Shown here one piece after another: positions 13,201 to 22,894 of a stretch of DNA of 64,000 bases. This DNA comes from Pieris napi. Its lineage: Eukaryota; Arthropoda; Insecta; Lepidoptera; Pieridae. Position numbers and translations under genes: made by a program. The stretch lies in NCBI RefSeq assembly GCF_905475465.1, contig NC_062244.1:11030001-11094000 (forward strand). The letters are read 5' to 3'. Each line of letters opens with the position of its first letter. Positions within the stretch are counted from its first letter, which is position 1. The notes under the pieces were generated by a model. The model searched no databases, was not told the DNA's origin, and was given only the letters and a program-made list of their open reading frames with translations.

Positions 13201-16200
13201 ATTACAATCTGGATTACAAAAAATCATAAACTGGACTCGTAATAACCCAACGGAATTAAAACCCGCGATTAAATCTTTTCACAAAAATATCGTATATTGT
13301 TGGTAATGAATCACCTTCTTACAAATTGCATGAACAAACCCTGCAAATTGTATGCGGAAAACGAGCGGAATGTATAGAAACTAGGCGTAAAAGATTAATA
13401 AGTAAGATTTCGGACAAAAGTATTCTTGCCTAGTTTGGAAACCAGTCTCCCAATACCTTTTCAATTCAATTGTTATCTTATTGTTTTTGGGAGAAAATAA
13501 AAATTATTCTTATAAAATTATTCTTATTCAAACTGCGCTTAGTAATATACCTCCTAGCGAGGAATTTTTATTTGACAAAAGTAAGCTCGCGTTCCTAATA
13601 CAATCCCTCGGTGGGCCGCAATTCTGGTTATCTCCGCCGCAACCTTCAAGAGTAAGAGCTTTTTAAACCTAGATACAAAGAATCGTAAGCGTCTACATCC
13701 AAATACAGACACCAGGCACAAAATGGAAAAAATAATTTTCGTAATACCCACCTAAAACAAGAAACGATGCGAACGTTTAACAGGAAAATCGATAGTCATA
13801 AACAACTTTAAAACTACCCGTTATCTAACAATGACGGAAAAAAATTACTATCCAACATAATTCAAGGATTCCGCATACCTCTGTACAAGAAACCGCTTTG
13901 TTAATGCCAATAAATCGAATAGTAAGTCAATACGCAACCGAACCGTCACCTACGACATCGCAGATAATCATAGAACTCCTGAATCAAGCAAGGTATCCTA
14001 CAAACAGTTCTCAACAAAACCCCCAGTTTTATATCCAAAATGGTTCTTCGCAGGAAAAGCAACGGCACGATGCGTTCTGTTGTAGATTTGCGAGAACTAA
14101 ACCGATTCGTAAAGACAAAACATTTTCGGTTGATCACCCACGGCTTAGTCCCAGACTTTCTTCAACTAGGGGACTGGATGATAAATAGATTTATCACAAG
14201 CCTATTTCCATCTACCGGCAGCGAGATCACACCGACCTTTCTTAAGGCTCAGCTAAAAAGGGCAGGTATACGAAAACATGACTTGCCTTCCTTTTGGGCT
14301 AGCGTCAGTACCACACCTTTTATCTGCAGTATCATGTTGGGTCGCGGAGACCTTACGTGCGAAGGGATGTCGAGTGCTAGTCTTCCTAGACGACTACCTT
14401 CTGGTCAACCAAGACCACTCCAAGTTAAATTCTCAGGCCGCGGAGGCCGTGAGACACTTGGAACACCCGCCAAGTTAGATTCTCAGGCCGCGGAGGCCGT
14501 GAGACACTTGGAACACCTAGGTTGGAAAATCAATTACCAAAAAATCCGTATTGGTACCAACCCAAAATTTAGAATACCTTGGAATTCGCTGGAATACTAT
14601 GGTCAATGTGATGTCGCTACCCAAGGTAAAAATACAGCGCAAAAACCATAGTTATGCGTTGTATTCGCGAGTTACAAAGCTTTGCTAGGGCAAGTAAACT
14701 TCGCAAACTTTCAAACTAAAATCGTGCCCCGCGGGAGGCTTCACTGTCGCCAGGTACAGATCTTTCTGCGACAATTCAACAAGATCCGACCCCGTCGAGG
14801 TCAACTGCTGCCTCAGGGGCAGGAACTGATGTGGTGGCTCGGAGCTACTCATCAGACGACGCCTATACACAAAGAACCTGCAACCCACTTCCTAGCGACG
14901 GACGCCTCGGATTGGGGTTGGGGGGGGGTTCACATCTAGACGTAAACCTTTTCAGGAAAATGGTCATACCAATAGAAAACGTGGCACTGCAACAAAAAGG
15001 ACTTATATGCAGTGATAGCCGCAATAAAAATAAATGTAAAAATATTACAAAGCACACACGTGTTAATACAATCGGACAAATAAAACTCTGATTGCATACA
15101 TTCAAACAGAAGGAGGAACGAAATCGATAGGGTTACTTACACTAACCTTCAAACTATTGCACCTGACGGACAAATTCAACATAACTCTGTCGGTACATTA
15201 CCTACCAGGGTGATCATAGCAGACAGATTATAAAGGGGAAAAAGGCTGCGTAGTGGCACCTTCCTCCTCTAGCATGGGTGTTTCCCCCTCCAAGTCTGTT
15301 ACCCTGAGTTTTAGCACACCTAAACCGGGCGACGGGAACCTATCTGATAGTGGCTTCAGATTGGCCGCAAGGTTTCTGGCTGCAGGACCTGAAATCCAGG
15401 TCTCTAGATCACCCCCACGAAATTCAATACCTATCGCAGACACTCCTAGATACGACAATTGCACTGTCTCCTCCACAAATACAAGCATTGACCCTAAAAG
15501 TTTGGGAAATTGGGGGTGGGGTGCCCAAATAAAAGACTGGTCCACACTGGAAAAAGATTTACTTTTGAAGAGTTGGTCACTCCACCTGTCCACTTATTTA
15601 CCCGCAATCAAAAGAGGGCTGTCATGGTGTGACAACTCTCAAGTGAACCCAAAATCCCCTCAAACAGCCGATATTGCAAAAAATTTAATATCACTTTTTC
15701 TAAAAGAAAATTTATTTATTTATTTATTTAATTATAAGTAATCTTACAGCTAACATACATAATATTACAAAACAAACACTTAGACAGTACAGAAAGCCAA
15801 AACAGGAATTTATCCTATCAACCATCCTTGTTCGCAAATCGGCAATTTTAACTTTTTGCGGTCCCCATGTAGAACAACAAACATTTTCAAATTTTATTAT
15901 TAAACACATCCTCAGAGTATTAGGAATAGCTAAACCAAAAGTCGTGAAATCATCCGTCACGTGGGACCCGCGAATAGTACTAGACTGGCTTTCTTCCAAC
16001 CCTCCTAGGGACACTTTATTCGATACGGCTCGCAGAACAGCCACAGTATTGCATTTAGCATTGGGCCGCAGGTTTCACTTTATTAGAAATTACTGACGAG
16101 CAATTCGTGGAAGATGGTGGTAACATTTATTTAACACCGGTATTCGAATCTAAGACAGACACTCAAGACGCCAGTCAACATGGAAACTTTCTAAACACCA

Positions 16201-19200
16201 CGATAAAACATATGCCCTATCACTTTAGTGAGACTTCAGTTAGTCCTGACGACTCATTGGTCTAGTGGTTGGTGCCCTGACTGCGAATCCATGGGTCCCG
16301 GGTTCGGTTCCCGGCTGGGACGGGCATTGATGTGATGAGCATTTGGTGTTGTGCTTGGGTCTTGGGTGTTTAAATATGTAATTGTGTGTCTATCTTTCTG
16401 TAATATGTGTGTGTGTCCGTTGCCTGGTACCCATAACGCGGGCTTCACCAGCTTGGCATGGGACTGGGTCAATTGGTGTGAGCTGTCTTTAAAAAAAAAA
16501 AAAAAAAAAAATTGCTTTGAGTAACAGGTACAACAAGATCTCAAGTAAAAAATCTAAACAATATTTTTTTTATCCATTAACAGCAAAATAATTAGGTCGA
16601 AAATCAACCAATAGATGAAATTTTTTATTACACGGGGTAATTGGAAATCTTCAAATACATAGATTCTTTAATCATTACTGCCGCGAGATAGACTCTCGTA
16701 GAGAAAACTCATTACTCTTTCTTTAATACATTTGCACCATCGTAATTATAGAAATACCTTGTTGTTATGATAGGAAGTTTATATTATTATGTTAATTGTA
16801 CATCTAAATCAGATGAGTATATAGTTACTAGTAACTGTAGTTATATTTATACCGTAACTAAGAATAATAATTGCTAAATACTTATGCTTTGATTAAGAAT
16901 AATGGCAAGTAAATAAAATAGTTATATAAACAATAACGGCTTTAGCTAAAGCCGGGACCTTAATTCTTCATAATCATCATAGCGTTGTGTTTTATATTGT
17001 ACTATATACATCCACCAGCAGATAACAAACACGTCTTCATTATACAATGCTGTATGTTTTCCGGAGGCACATCAATATGACGGTTTTACATAACAATAAA
17101 ACCGATATTATGTGCCGAGAAGGAAAACATACAGCATTGTAGGAAGCTCTTCCTGGTGAAGACTCTATGACTGTGGAAATGACACCGTCCTAGCTGGTTA
17201 AGATAAGTATGAAGTTGAGGCGATTACAGCGCCATCTATTCTATCCAAGCGGAACTATTTCACTCGGTATGTATCGCACTTCATGGCTAAGTATACATTG
17301 CTTCTTCATTATACAATGCTGTATGTTTTCCTTCTCGGCACATAATATCGGTTTTATTGTTATGTAAAACCGTCATATTAACATTTTTAACCATTATAGA
17401 ACAGATATAAAATCAAACTAAACATTCATAGTTTTAAGCTATTGCATAGATTTTATTGCAGGCTTTGTGCGCGGCGACCGAATCAAGAAATTCAAGACGT
17501 AATATAGGTGCGGACAATACGCGTTAGAGCGGGACAGAACGCATACTGCATCTCACATCGGTCTGGTGTGATCGGTGACGTAGCGCAGATGCGTTAGAGT
17601 GGGACAGAACGCATACAGCGTATTCACATCTCTCTGACGAGATCGGTGACGTAGCGTTAGAGTGAGACACACTATATACGTGTGGTTAGTCTGAGTCTGG
17701 TAGAGTGTTAGACTGAATTAATATCAAAGAAAAAAAATACTACATAAATAAAAAAATTCTATGCAAAAGCTTTACCGCGGCAGTCCCCGGGTGCCACACG
17801 TTGTTTTTTTACGTGTTAATTATCATACTTAATTACACAAATACAGATATATTATATTCCAATCTATATCAGTCTACGACGGAATTAAATTCATTCGACT
17901 ATTCTGTGACCATTTTGTGTCTCCACACATGCCACTTGAGTGTTGTACAAAGTATTGTATAACAATTTAAGAGGGATGTTTTATATGAATTACTACCAAT
18001 GAAACTTTATTTTTTACACTAACAGCCCATTTATGGCAGAAAGATATGCTACATTGTATGCACAAGTCAACTAAAGTTGTGTATAATAATGCTGTTATTT
18101 ACATATATTAACAGTTTTAGAATAATTTGACAATAAATTATAACTAAAATTAAGAATGGCAAGATTCATGTTATTGATTAATTATGGTTATAATTTAAAT
18201 CCTATCAACGCATTATGCCACATTTCAAAGAATAACAAATAGCTATTTATTTTTGGGCGAAATAATTTACTTGTATAATAAACATTCACCCAATAACTCA
18301 CATTAGTTTTATATAAATGTTATAAATATACAAAACTTTGGTATTTGAAATCAAAACAATGATAAAATTGTTGGTAAAATCAGTGTTATAAACAACTTTA
18401 ATGTGAGAATTTAATAAATAAAGTAACTTACAATAATAGATTCCTTCATATTTGTGACATCAAAATCAATAATTGTGTCCTGATGGCCGCCCATCAAAAT
18501 ATTTGTTGGACTCGATTGAAAAAGGCATTGCATCTCTTTCAAATTTTCTGATCTATAATAATTGGATATTTTAAATATAAAAAATGTCTATAATACTGAA
18601 TGTTATAGTTTTAATAGAAAAAGGACACATATAGCTTTGCCATCTAACAGCTGTATCACAAAGGGCAAAGTTGTTTATGCAATTTGATTAGACTAGCTTC
18701 CATATAATCCAAGATGTATATGCTAGCAACATAATAATTTATTATATTTTATTCTATAATAAATATTTCCAAGATTTATCAATTTTAAGCCAGCAGTGCC
18801 GTACAGCACAATAAACGAATAAACCCAAAAAACTTTTCACATTTATATAATTAAAATAAGTATTCAATGTTTGTTTCAGGAATAGATTTATAAACTACAA
18901 ATATTAAACATAGTATGGTATTTTGACACGATGCTGTGAGGCTCATACCATAATAAGCTTTGATAATAAAAAAACAAAACTGAATAAAGCAAAACTGTTT
19001 ATTGTTTTAACTTACGTGTGTGTATGCTTCACAAGACCTCTTCGAATTTGATGCCTCAATTGTGTTTTTGACAAAATAAATAGTCCTTGATCAAGGGTGA
19101 TGATATCACGTATTTCTTCCGTCATGTGAACCCTAAAAGCTGTGTATCTACTCATTTGTGGGCCATGGTATGAAGTAATATGTCCCTGGAAAGACAAATG

Positions 19201-20219
19201 GATCAATAGGCATTATATCTTGCATATTATCATTTAACTGATGATTTAAGTTTAAAATCAATAGGCAGTATATATTTATGTATCTGTTTCAGTGATTTCT
19301 TTTTAGTTACAGGTATATTATAGGTATAATAGGTAATCGGGCTTATGTTCCTTCTATATTAGGGCAATTATTGCTGTGTTCTTAAACCACATATAAATTA
19401 AATAAGTTAATACATATACAAAGCTATTACATATATTGATTTATTGTTCTTTTATAATGATATCATGACATATTACTGCAACCTAATGTTTTATTTTATA
19501 AGATAATGGTGCTGCATAGAATTGTATTGAGCCACAAATCTATAAATTAATCTCTTATTTAGTTTCAAAGTTGGATGTTAATAAAAATTTTATTTGAACC
19601 GCCTAAATAATTTTAATAGTATAATAAACTTACTCTTGTGTTTCCCACCCAAATTAACTCTTCAAATTTATCAAATGTTACAGCTGATATGCTTCCTTCT
19701 CCTCTATCATCAAGTACTGTGGACCTGACTTCATATTCAGCGTCTGGGTTTTGAACCATGTAAGGTTTATACTCCGCAATATATTGTTCTGTGATAAATT
19801 TGCAATAATATTAGCTATGATACATGTGAAATAATACTATAAAATATAAGATTAAGGAGAATGATTAAGGCTTACTGCCTTTTTTCCCCTAAATATTTTT
19901 TTTACTATTTTAGTAAAGTTACTAATGTCTTATATTAATGATTTATTAAATATATTACATATGGTATAAATTTAAAACCATTACAAAGTGTCGGTTAAAA
20001 GGTTTGTAAGCAATCGTTTTGTTTACTAACACTTTTTGAAGAAAAATACCATGAAGGCGAAAGAGGTTTTTTAGGCATATTGCAATAATTAACATTAGAA
20101 TCTAATACTTAAGTGATAGACGAACATTACTACTTATAAGAGAAAGCAAATAATTCTGCAATTTCAGACTTACCATTCATTTCTGCTGGCATACTTAAGT
20201 CGGAGTAATGGTATGCCAT
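1280..20219 (-). CDS. PAN2: PAN2, catalytic subunit of the PAN2-PAN3 poly(A) deadenylase (3' end outside window)
   Basis: Seventeen exons join in phase to 807 codons: 20174-20219 (ATG at 20217-20219), 19634-19788, 19016-19185, 18432-18552, 12173-12372, 11473-11689, 10609-10748, 9999-10145, 7558-7654, 7250-7348, 6644-6760, 5474-5555, 4789-4946, 3724-3985, 2914-3059, 1975-2153, 1280-1364. Residues about 1-400 form the WD40 propeller (for example ELIWVGN, CGSANGTVSMRD, VLVWDVR). About 400-465 is the PAN3-binding linker (DPEILKTMK, GYAPNP). The catalytically dead ubiquitin-hydrolase domain begins near 475 (GIEATLPNSYCNSMIQ; KEFCLTCELG; NFLRAFRTVPEAAALGLIL). CxxC pairs near residues 713 (CLKC) and in exon 16 (WCERC) match the PAN2 zinc ligands, followed by LPPILAIN. 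PAN2 shortens cytoplasmic mRNA poly(A) tails; its RNase D-like exonuclease domain is not in this window. All introns use GT-AG except the last, which appears to be GC-AG. Intron 4 carries a DIRS element. Confidence 0.96.
2442..2702. repeat. Minisatellite, about six copies of a roughly 42-bp unit
   Basis: Imperfect tandem units containing AATTAGAAAT, AAACACGA and ATACAAATAAAGAAAA recur every 40-44 bp. The array lies in the PAN2 intron between exons 15 and 16. A short minus-strand open frame across it (rich in IIFLYLYF) is a by-product of the repeat and not a gene. Confidence 0.85.
3133..3462 (+). repeat. Dispersed repeat with conserved ends (CTGACCCGGCAAAC ... GAGCCGTTTCGGAGGAGT)
   Basis: Starts ACTAGCTGACCCGGCAAACG and ends near CACGAGAATTTTATATATTAGATT. 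The same start and end motifs recur at 56653-57030 and, more diverged, at 31225-31440. The class is not clear to me: no TIR and no open frame. It may be the tail of a non-LTR element. Confidence 0.6.
3463..3672 (-). mobile_element. LINE 3'-end fragment, same family as the 42.3-45.7 kb element
   Basis: The + strand reads as the complement of the LINE 3' region (GGGCAAACGGGTAAGAGGCTC, then GCGCGGCAAAAACTGCCTT), as at 42340-42560. It is 5'-truncated and carries several small deletions. It lies between PAN2 exons 14 and 15. Confidence 0.8.
5591..5868 (+). mobile_element. tRNA-derived SINE, family 1 (Metulj-like)
   Basis: A pol III head with A-box-like TGGTCTAGTGGTTAG and B-box GGTTCGATCCC is followed by a conserved body (GAGCATTTGGTG, TTGGGTGTTTAAATAT, CCGTTGCCTAGTACCCATAA, GCATGGGACTAGG) and an A-rich tail. 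Copies lie at 16250-16515 (+) and 37262-37518 (-). It is not a functional tRNA gene because no cloverleaf closes. The family name is from memory of butterfly SINEs. Confidence 0.85.
6362..6445 (+). mobile_element. LINE 3'-terminal stub, sense orientation
   Basis: GGCCAGTATCACTTTACATCAAGTG and CGCCTCCTAAACC followed by ATATAAAAAAA match, in the opposite orientation, the 3' end of the 42.3 kb LINE (its minus strand has ...TCACTTTACATCAGGTGAGC before the poly(A)). Only the last ~80 bp remain. Confidence 0.55.
6815..6895 (-). mobile_element. SINE family 2 fragment
   Basis: TTTTGTATCTGTATCATGATCATTTGTCAATCTAATTGGCAAG is the complement of the SINE family 2 tail seen at 34270-34320 and 61430-61490. 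It is truncated and retains no pol III head. Confidence 0.55.
6955..7178. mobile_element. Short MITE with GGAGCGTTCAA termini and internal poly-C
   Basis: The left end GGAGCGTTCAAATTATTG pairs with the right end CGTAATACTTGAACGCTCC. The interior carries CCCC-rich stretches, including an uninterrupted C run near 7132-7147. A second, partial copy of the same family lies at 7440-7545. Both copies are in PAN2 introns flanking exon 10. Confidence 0.65.
7440..7545. mobile_element. Partial copy of the GCGTTCAAGTATTACGTAA MITE
   Basis: Contains a G-run (about 7484-7493), then AAATTGCAGTAAATCTGC and TTACGTAATACTTGAACGGCCC. The terminus is shared with the 6955-7178 element. The other end is not evident. 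Confidence 0.45.
7696..8418. mobile_element. pogo/Tigger-type non-autonomous element with TA target duplication
   Basis: Begins CAGTAGAACCTCGAT and ends ATCGAGGTTCTACTG, the classic pogo/Tigger terminus, and is flanked by TA at 7694-7695 and 8419-8420. Inside, the subterminal motif GTTATAGAGGTT or close variants recurs at about 7746, 8231, 8295, 8319, 8371 and 8391. I find no transposase frame, so this is an internally deleted or MITE-like derivative. It lies in the PAN2 intron between exons 8 and 9. Confidence 0.88.
9663..9928 (+). repeat. Dispersed repeat with GC-rich core, copy 1
   Basis: Runs from CTGCCGCGGTAAAGCT through ATTTATGCAG to GATCTCGTCAGAG, CCCACTCTAACGCGTAT and GAATTTCTTGATTCGGTCGCC. 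An inverted copy lies at 17455-17783. The element is unclassified and has no open frame. Confidence 0.65.
10861..11045 (+). repeat. Dispersed repeat with GAAGTTATACTTC palindrome, copy 1
   Basis: Contains GGGTGCGTGTACTTATGTACG, GCGTAAGAAGTTATACTTC, ATTGCATGCAAATAATTAATT and GGAGTCATTATAGTC. The same order occurs inverted at 49749-50153. It lies in the PAN2 intron between exons 6 and 7. Confidence 0.65.
12467..12633 (+). repeat. DIRS left inverted terminal repeat
   Basis: GGAAAACATACAGCATTGTA through CACAGTCATAG is the reverse complement of 17165-17331 over 167 bp. I compared the two arms by eye and saw no mismatch. Confidence 0.92.
13890..14945 (+). pseudogene. DIRS reverse transcriptase / RNase H remnant
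   Basis: Broken frames encode RT motifs in order: VVDLRELNRFVKTKHF (about 14074-14120), LPFGLASVPHL (about 14284) and the catalytic VFLDDYLLVNQD (about 14382), using LDD instead of YxDD as in DIRS and Ngaro-type RTs. These are followed by HLGWKINYQK. RNase H appears as HFLATDASDWGWGG (about 14887-14935). The 14421-14520 tandem duplication (50 bp, not a multiple of three) and several stops disable it. Confidence 0.85.
14421..14520 (+). repeat. 50-bp tandem duplication inside the DIRS RT
   Basis: 14421-14470 is repeated at 14471-14520 with a single difference (CAAGTTAAAT versus CAAGTTAGAT). Because 50 is not divisible by three it shifts the RT frame right after VNQDHSKLNSQAAEAVRHLEH. Confidence 0.9.
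15770..16190 (+). pseudogene. DIRS tyrosine recombinase remnant
   Basis: One frame reads LGIAKPKVVKSSVTWDPRIV followed by LDWLSSNPPRDTLFDTARRT and ATVLHLALGRR, the start of a phage-integrase-type domain as found in DIRS elements. After a small deletion another frame continues LEITDEQFVEDGGNIYLTPV. The C-terminal part, which would carry the catalytic tyrosine, was not found; SINE 16250-16515 and non-coding sequence follow. Confidence 0.75.
16250..16515 (+). mobile_element. tRNA-derived SINE, family 1, inserted in the DIRS element
   Basis: Has the same head (TGGTCTAGTGGTTGGTGCC, GGTTCGGTTCCCGGCTGGG) and body as 5591-5868, ending in an A run of about 20. It interrupts the recombinase region of the DIRS element, so it is younger than that element. 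Confidence 0.88.
17033..17146 (+). repeat. DIRS internal complementary region
   Basis: 17033-17077 is the reverse complement of the left terminus (about 12451-12497), and 17072-17146 is the reverse complement of the right terminus (about 17312-17379). The two are joined at ATATT. This circularly permuted arrangement is diagnostic of DIRS elements. Confidence 0.9.
17165..17331 (-). repeat. DIRS right inverted terminal repeat
   Basis: Reverse complement of 12467-12633. It is followed by a right-end-specific extension to ATATT at 17375-17379. Confidence 0.92.
17455..17783 (-). repeat. Dispersed repeat with GC-rich core, copy 2 (inverted)
   Basis: Complement of the 9663-9928 repeat (GCGGCGACCGAATCAAGAAATTC at one end, AGCTTTACCGCGGCAG at the other). 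It carries an extra internal duplication of the GCGTTAGAG(C/T)GGGACAGAACGCAT block. It abuts the DIRS element. Confidence 0.65.
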
Positions 20220-20977
20220 TTTTTTTAATTTCCCTGCTCCCAGGTACCTGACCTGTATATATTTTTAAATAAATTAAAGCTAATGCGATAACGGGCATGT
20301 GGTCTGGACGTAGTTTTTTTATGATCTTCAGAAAAAAATTAAAAACTGAAACATTATTAAACACAACAAACCAAAATCTGAATCGCATTCGCAATCAATT
20401 TTTTTGTTCTTGATGGGTCAACGACATTGCCAAATGCCACTTTATTTATGTTCGGAGCTGTCACTTTTGACATTGACAATTTATAAATAATACAGATTAA
20501 ACAATAGCATAATTCTAGTTGGAAAAATTGCTGAATCGCTTGTAATAATTTTAGCCGAGATTTCGTAAAAAAAAATTATAGAAAAAAAATATGCCCAAGT
20601 CTTGGATCATAATAAAAATGGCATAAGAGAAAAAAAAATTAGGGAGACTGATGCTGTTTGATCTCAGTTTCAAGTTTATAGTAATAACTGATGCATCTTG
20701 CAATGATTAGATATCAGTGATGGCCCAATTTTAAGACTTATTTTAAATTGTTGGCGTTTCAAGACTTAAAACCCGAAACCCCCTGCTTAGACTTAAATTT
20801 TTTGTGTTATCACAGCAGGCATATAAATATTATGTCGTTTTAGGATTTTAATGCATAATGAAAGAAACAAATATAGTTACAAATATGAAATTCTGGGTTA
20901 AGACCCAAATCATAATATTTTATTTTTCATGTTACATAAATAAATAAGAGGCTTTGAAAATAGTATATTTCATTACA

Positions 20978-21088
20978 AGTGCGGAAAGCCTGTCATTGCA
21001 AAGAGTTTCGACAAATGTCTACCCGAGCCGAGGCGCAGCCGAAGGTGAGGGTTGACAGTCGGAACAAGTTGCAATGACGGTTCCGCAC
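20978..21088. repeat. GC-rich 111-bp imperfect hairpin
   Basis: GTGCGGAAAGCCTGTCATTGCAA (20978-21000) pairs with TTGCAATGACGGTTCCGCAC (21069-21088). Inner segments TTCGACAAATGTC and GTTGACAGTCGGAA also pair, leaving a central GAGCCGAGGCGCAGCC. It stands out from the AT-rich surroundings. Confidence 0.75.
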
Positions 21089-21102
21089 GTGTACTGAACG
21101 AC

Positions 21103-21773
21103 TATTTTTAATACAGTTGCGAAAAAATTATGCAATTTAATAAAATAATAAAAAAACAATAAACTCAACTCACTAATCATTTATTTCTTATACAAATTAT
21201 TGTTCACATATACATTGGTACAGTTTTTTATACTAACTGGAGAAGTTTTAGGTTGCATATTTATTTACTGTTTGAGACAAACTATTATTTATTTCGTATG
21301 ATTTTTCATGTATATTTAATATATAATATAACAAACAACTAAACGCGCAAAGAACATTTTTGGAAAATGGCGCCAACCGTAAAAGAATATAAGCAGATTT
21401 TTTTTTTCTTCACCCATTCTGGGTAGGCAAAGGGAACTATACCCATACAGCCAAGTCTTCAGTACAATTTTTTATTGATATGAAATGAAATTTAAGGAGA
21501 TGAAATGAAATCTAACCTAACTCATTGAATCAAATCATTAAATCTTATATTGAAACAAAGCAGTAGCTTCTTTTTAGAAATATTTGCATGAATCATAAAA
21601 GTAAAAACTTCGTGGTTGGTTTTTTCTTTTTAATAGACATTATTTTGACAGTTGGGAAAGAAAACGCACTAGTTCGGAAAAGGTAAAAAAAAAGCACGAG
21701 TGTGTAATAACCCACATCCCGAACGCTATACGTCCCTGCAATACGCCACTTTTTGAGCAACTGTATTAAAAAG
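21103..21773. mobile_element. Probable MITE, TIR TTTTTAATACAGTTGC
   Basis: 21105-21120 is the exact reverse complement of 21757-21772; the arms continue imperfectly inward. The 671-bp interior has no credible gene. Its right end stops 8 bp from the DCTN5 stop codon, so the DCTN5 3' UTR must run into or through it. Confidence 0.6.
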
Positions 21774-21779
21774 TTTATT
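21774..21779 (-). promoter_or_regulatory. Possible DCTN5 polyadenylation hexamer AATAAA
   Basis: On the minus strand AATAAA begins two bases after the stop codon (TAATAATAAAC). If used, the 3' UTR would be only about 20-30 nt and would end inside the adjoining MITE; other hexamers lie further downstream. Confidence 0.3.
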
Positions 21780-21780
21780 A

Positions 21781-22894
21781 TTATACTGTTGCTGTAGGTA
21801 AAAAGTGCTGATAGTAGCTCTTAGTAAACTCTGTCATAAAATCTGGTGTAGCTTCAGGTAAAGAAGTTAATAATCTTGCTGGACTACCAGAATATCTTGC
21901 AAATGATGGTACTACAGTTTCAGCAGGCAATACAGAGTTGTCTTCAATCATGCAACAGTCTTTTAGAACACATCTCCGACCCTGGAAAATGTAATTTTAT
22001 TAAATTATTAAATAATTTATAATTAAAATTTAAAACATAGTTATATCACATTGTTGTTTGTGTCCAAACTCCCTAAAAATAAAATGTTTTCTTTCTAACA
22101 TAATACATATAGTATGGTTTTAAATAGTGAAATTACAAATGAAAACCTAAAGGATAATCAAAAATAATAATAAAATTTACTTACTATAACCACATTTTTA
22201 CCGATGTAGACATAAGAACCAACAACAGCAGCATTGACAACTGTATTTTCACCAACAAAAACATGGTCACCCATTTGTAAAGGGAAGAAAGCTACTCTGA
22301 AATAAAATATGGTATATAAAATTTTTTAAACTAATTAAACAATTGTAATTTTTTGTAAATAAAAACATCAAAGTACCAATGAAACAAATTTATAATAAGT
22401 TACAGTACAAATTATTGTAGCAAGGTGTGGTTTAGACAAATAAGTGTATGACCTGTCTCTTTTCTAGCTGCTGCTATGTAAACAATACTTTATAAACGGT
22501 ACATACAGAAATACAGCATTAAGACTTTGATTCATACAGTCCGAAGTAATATTTTAGTACTAACCCTTTACTGAATTTCTTAAATGGTGGCCGAAGAACA
22601 GAGCCCTTACTAATAATACAAAATCTTCCAGTTTTTACGTTTGCTAAATCACCACGTATTATTGCATCGCTTTGTACAATAACTTTTCCATGTAGGACAA
22701 TATTTTGTGAGCCACAAAGAACAGTTTGACGACTTACTTTGTTTCCAGATGCCTGTAAAAGGATCATGTATAATTAACTGGAACAATTGCAACTACAAAA
22801 TTAATTTTATACTACATTATGAACTAGTTATATTTTTTTTACTTACAGTTTCAACGTATTCAGATTTATTATAGTAAGTATCTTGCAGCTCCAT
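21781..22894 (-). CDS. DCTN5: Dynactin subunit 5 (p25)
   Basis: Four exons, 22847-22894, 22565-22752, 22185-22296 and 21781-21981, join in phase (48+188+112+201 nt) to 182 aa plus TAA, the same length as vertebrate p25. The start MELQDTYYNKSEYVET is followed by ASGNKVSRQTVLCGSQNIVL, IIRGDLANVKTGRFC, RPPFKKFSKGVAFFPL, GDHVFVGENTVVNAAVVGSY and IGRRCVLKDCCMIEDNSVLP, the trimeric left-handed beta-helix (hexapeptide-repeat) sequence of this family. In the dynactin pointed-end complex p25 pairs with p27 (DCTN6) and helps link dynein to membranous cargo. All introns are GT-AG and short. It lies 1.56 kb upstream of PAN2 on the same strand and is divergent from the SPATA22-like gene. Confidence 0.98.

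Larger units (their letters stand above)
12451..17379 (+). mobile_element. DIRS-like tyrosine-recombinase retroelement, degenerate, in PAN2 intron 4
   Basis: The element is bounded by inverted terminal repeats (12467-12633 with 17165-17331, 167 bp). It contains an internal complementary region at 17033-17146 that joins the complements of both outer ends, which is the hallmark of DIRS circular replication. In order the + strand holds a basic, serine-rich gag-like remnant (about 12753-12975), reverse transcriptase, RNase H and tyrosine-recombinase segments. Frameshifts, stops, a 50-bp internal duplication and a SINE insertion at 16250 mean it is dead. ATATT occurs at both boundaries and at the junction inside the internal complementary region, so no target duplication is needed. 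Length is 4929 bp including the SINE. Confidence 0.9.
20220..21780. other. Intergenic region between DCTN5 (3' end) and PAN2 (5' end)
   Basis: Both genes run on the minus strand, so this 1.56 kb holds the PAN2 promoter/5' leader and the DCTN5 3' end. I see no clear TATA box. A 111-bp hairpin (20978-21088) and a TIR element (21103-21773) occupy the half next to DCTN5. Confidence 0.6.

Noticed and set aside
15228..15741. Two overlapping ORFs of 121 and 162 codons
   Set aside because: They lie on opposite strands within the degenerate DIRS element, between RNase H and recombinase; not independent genes.
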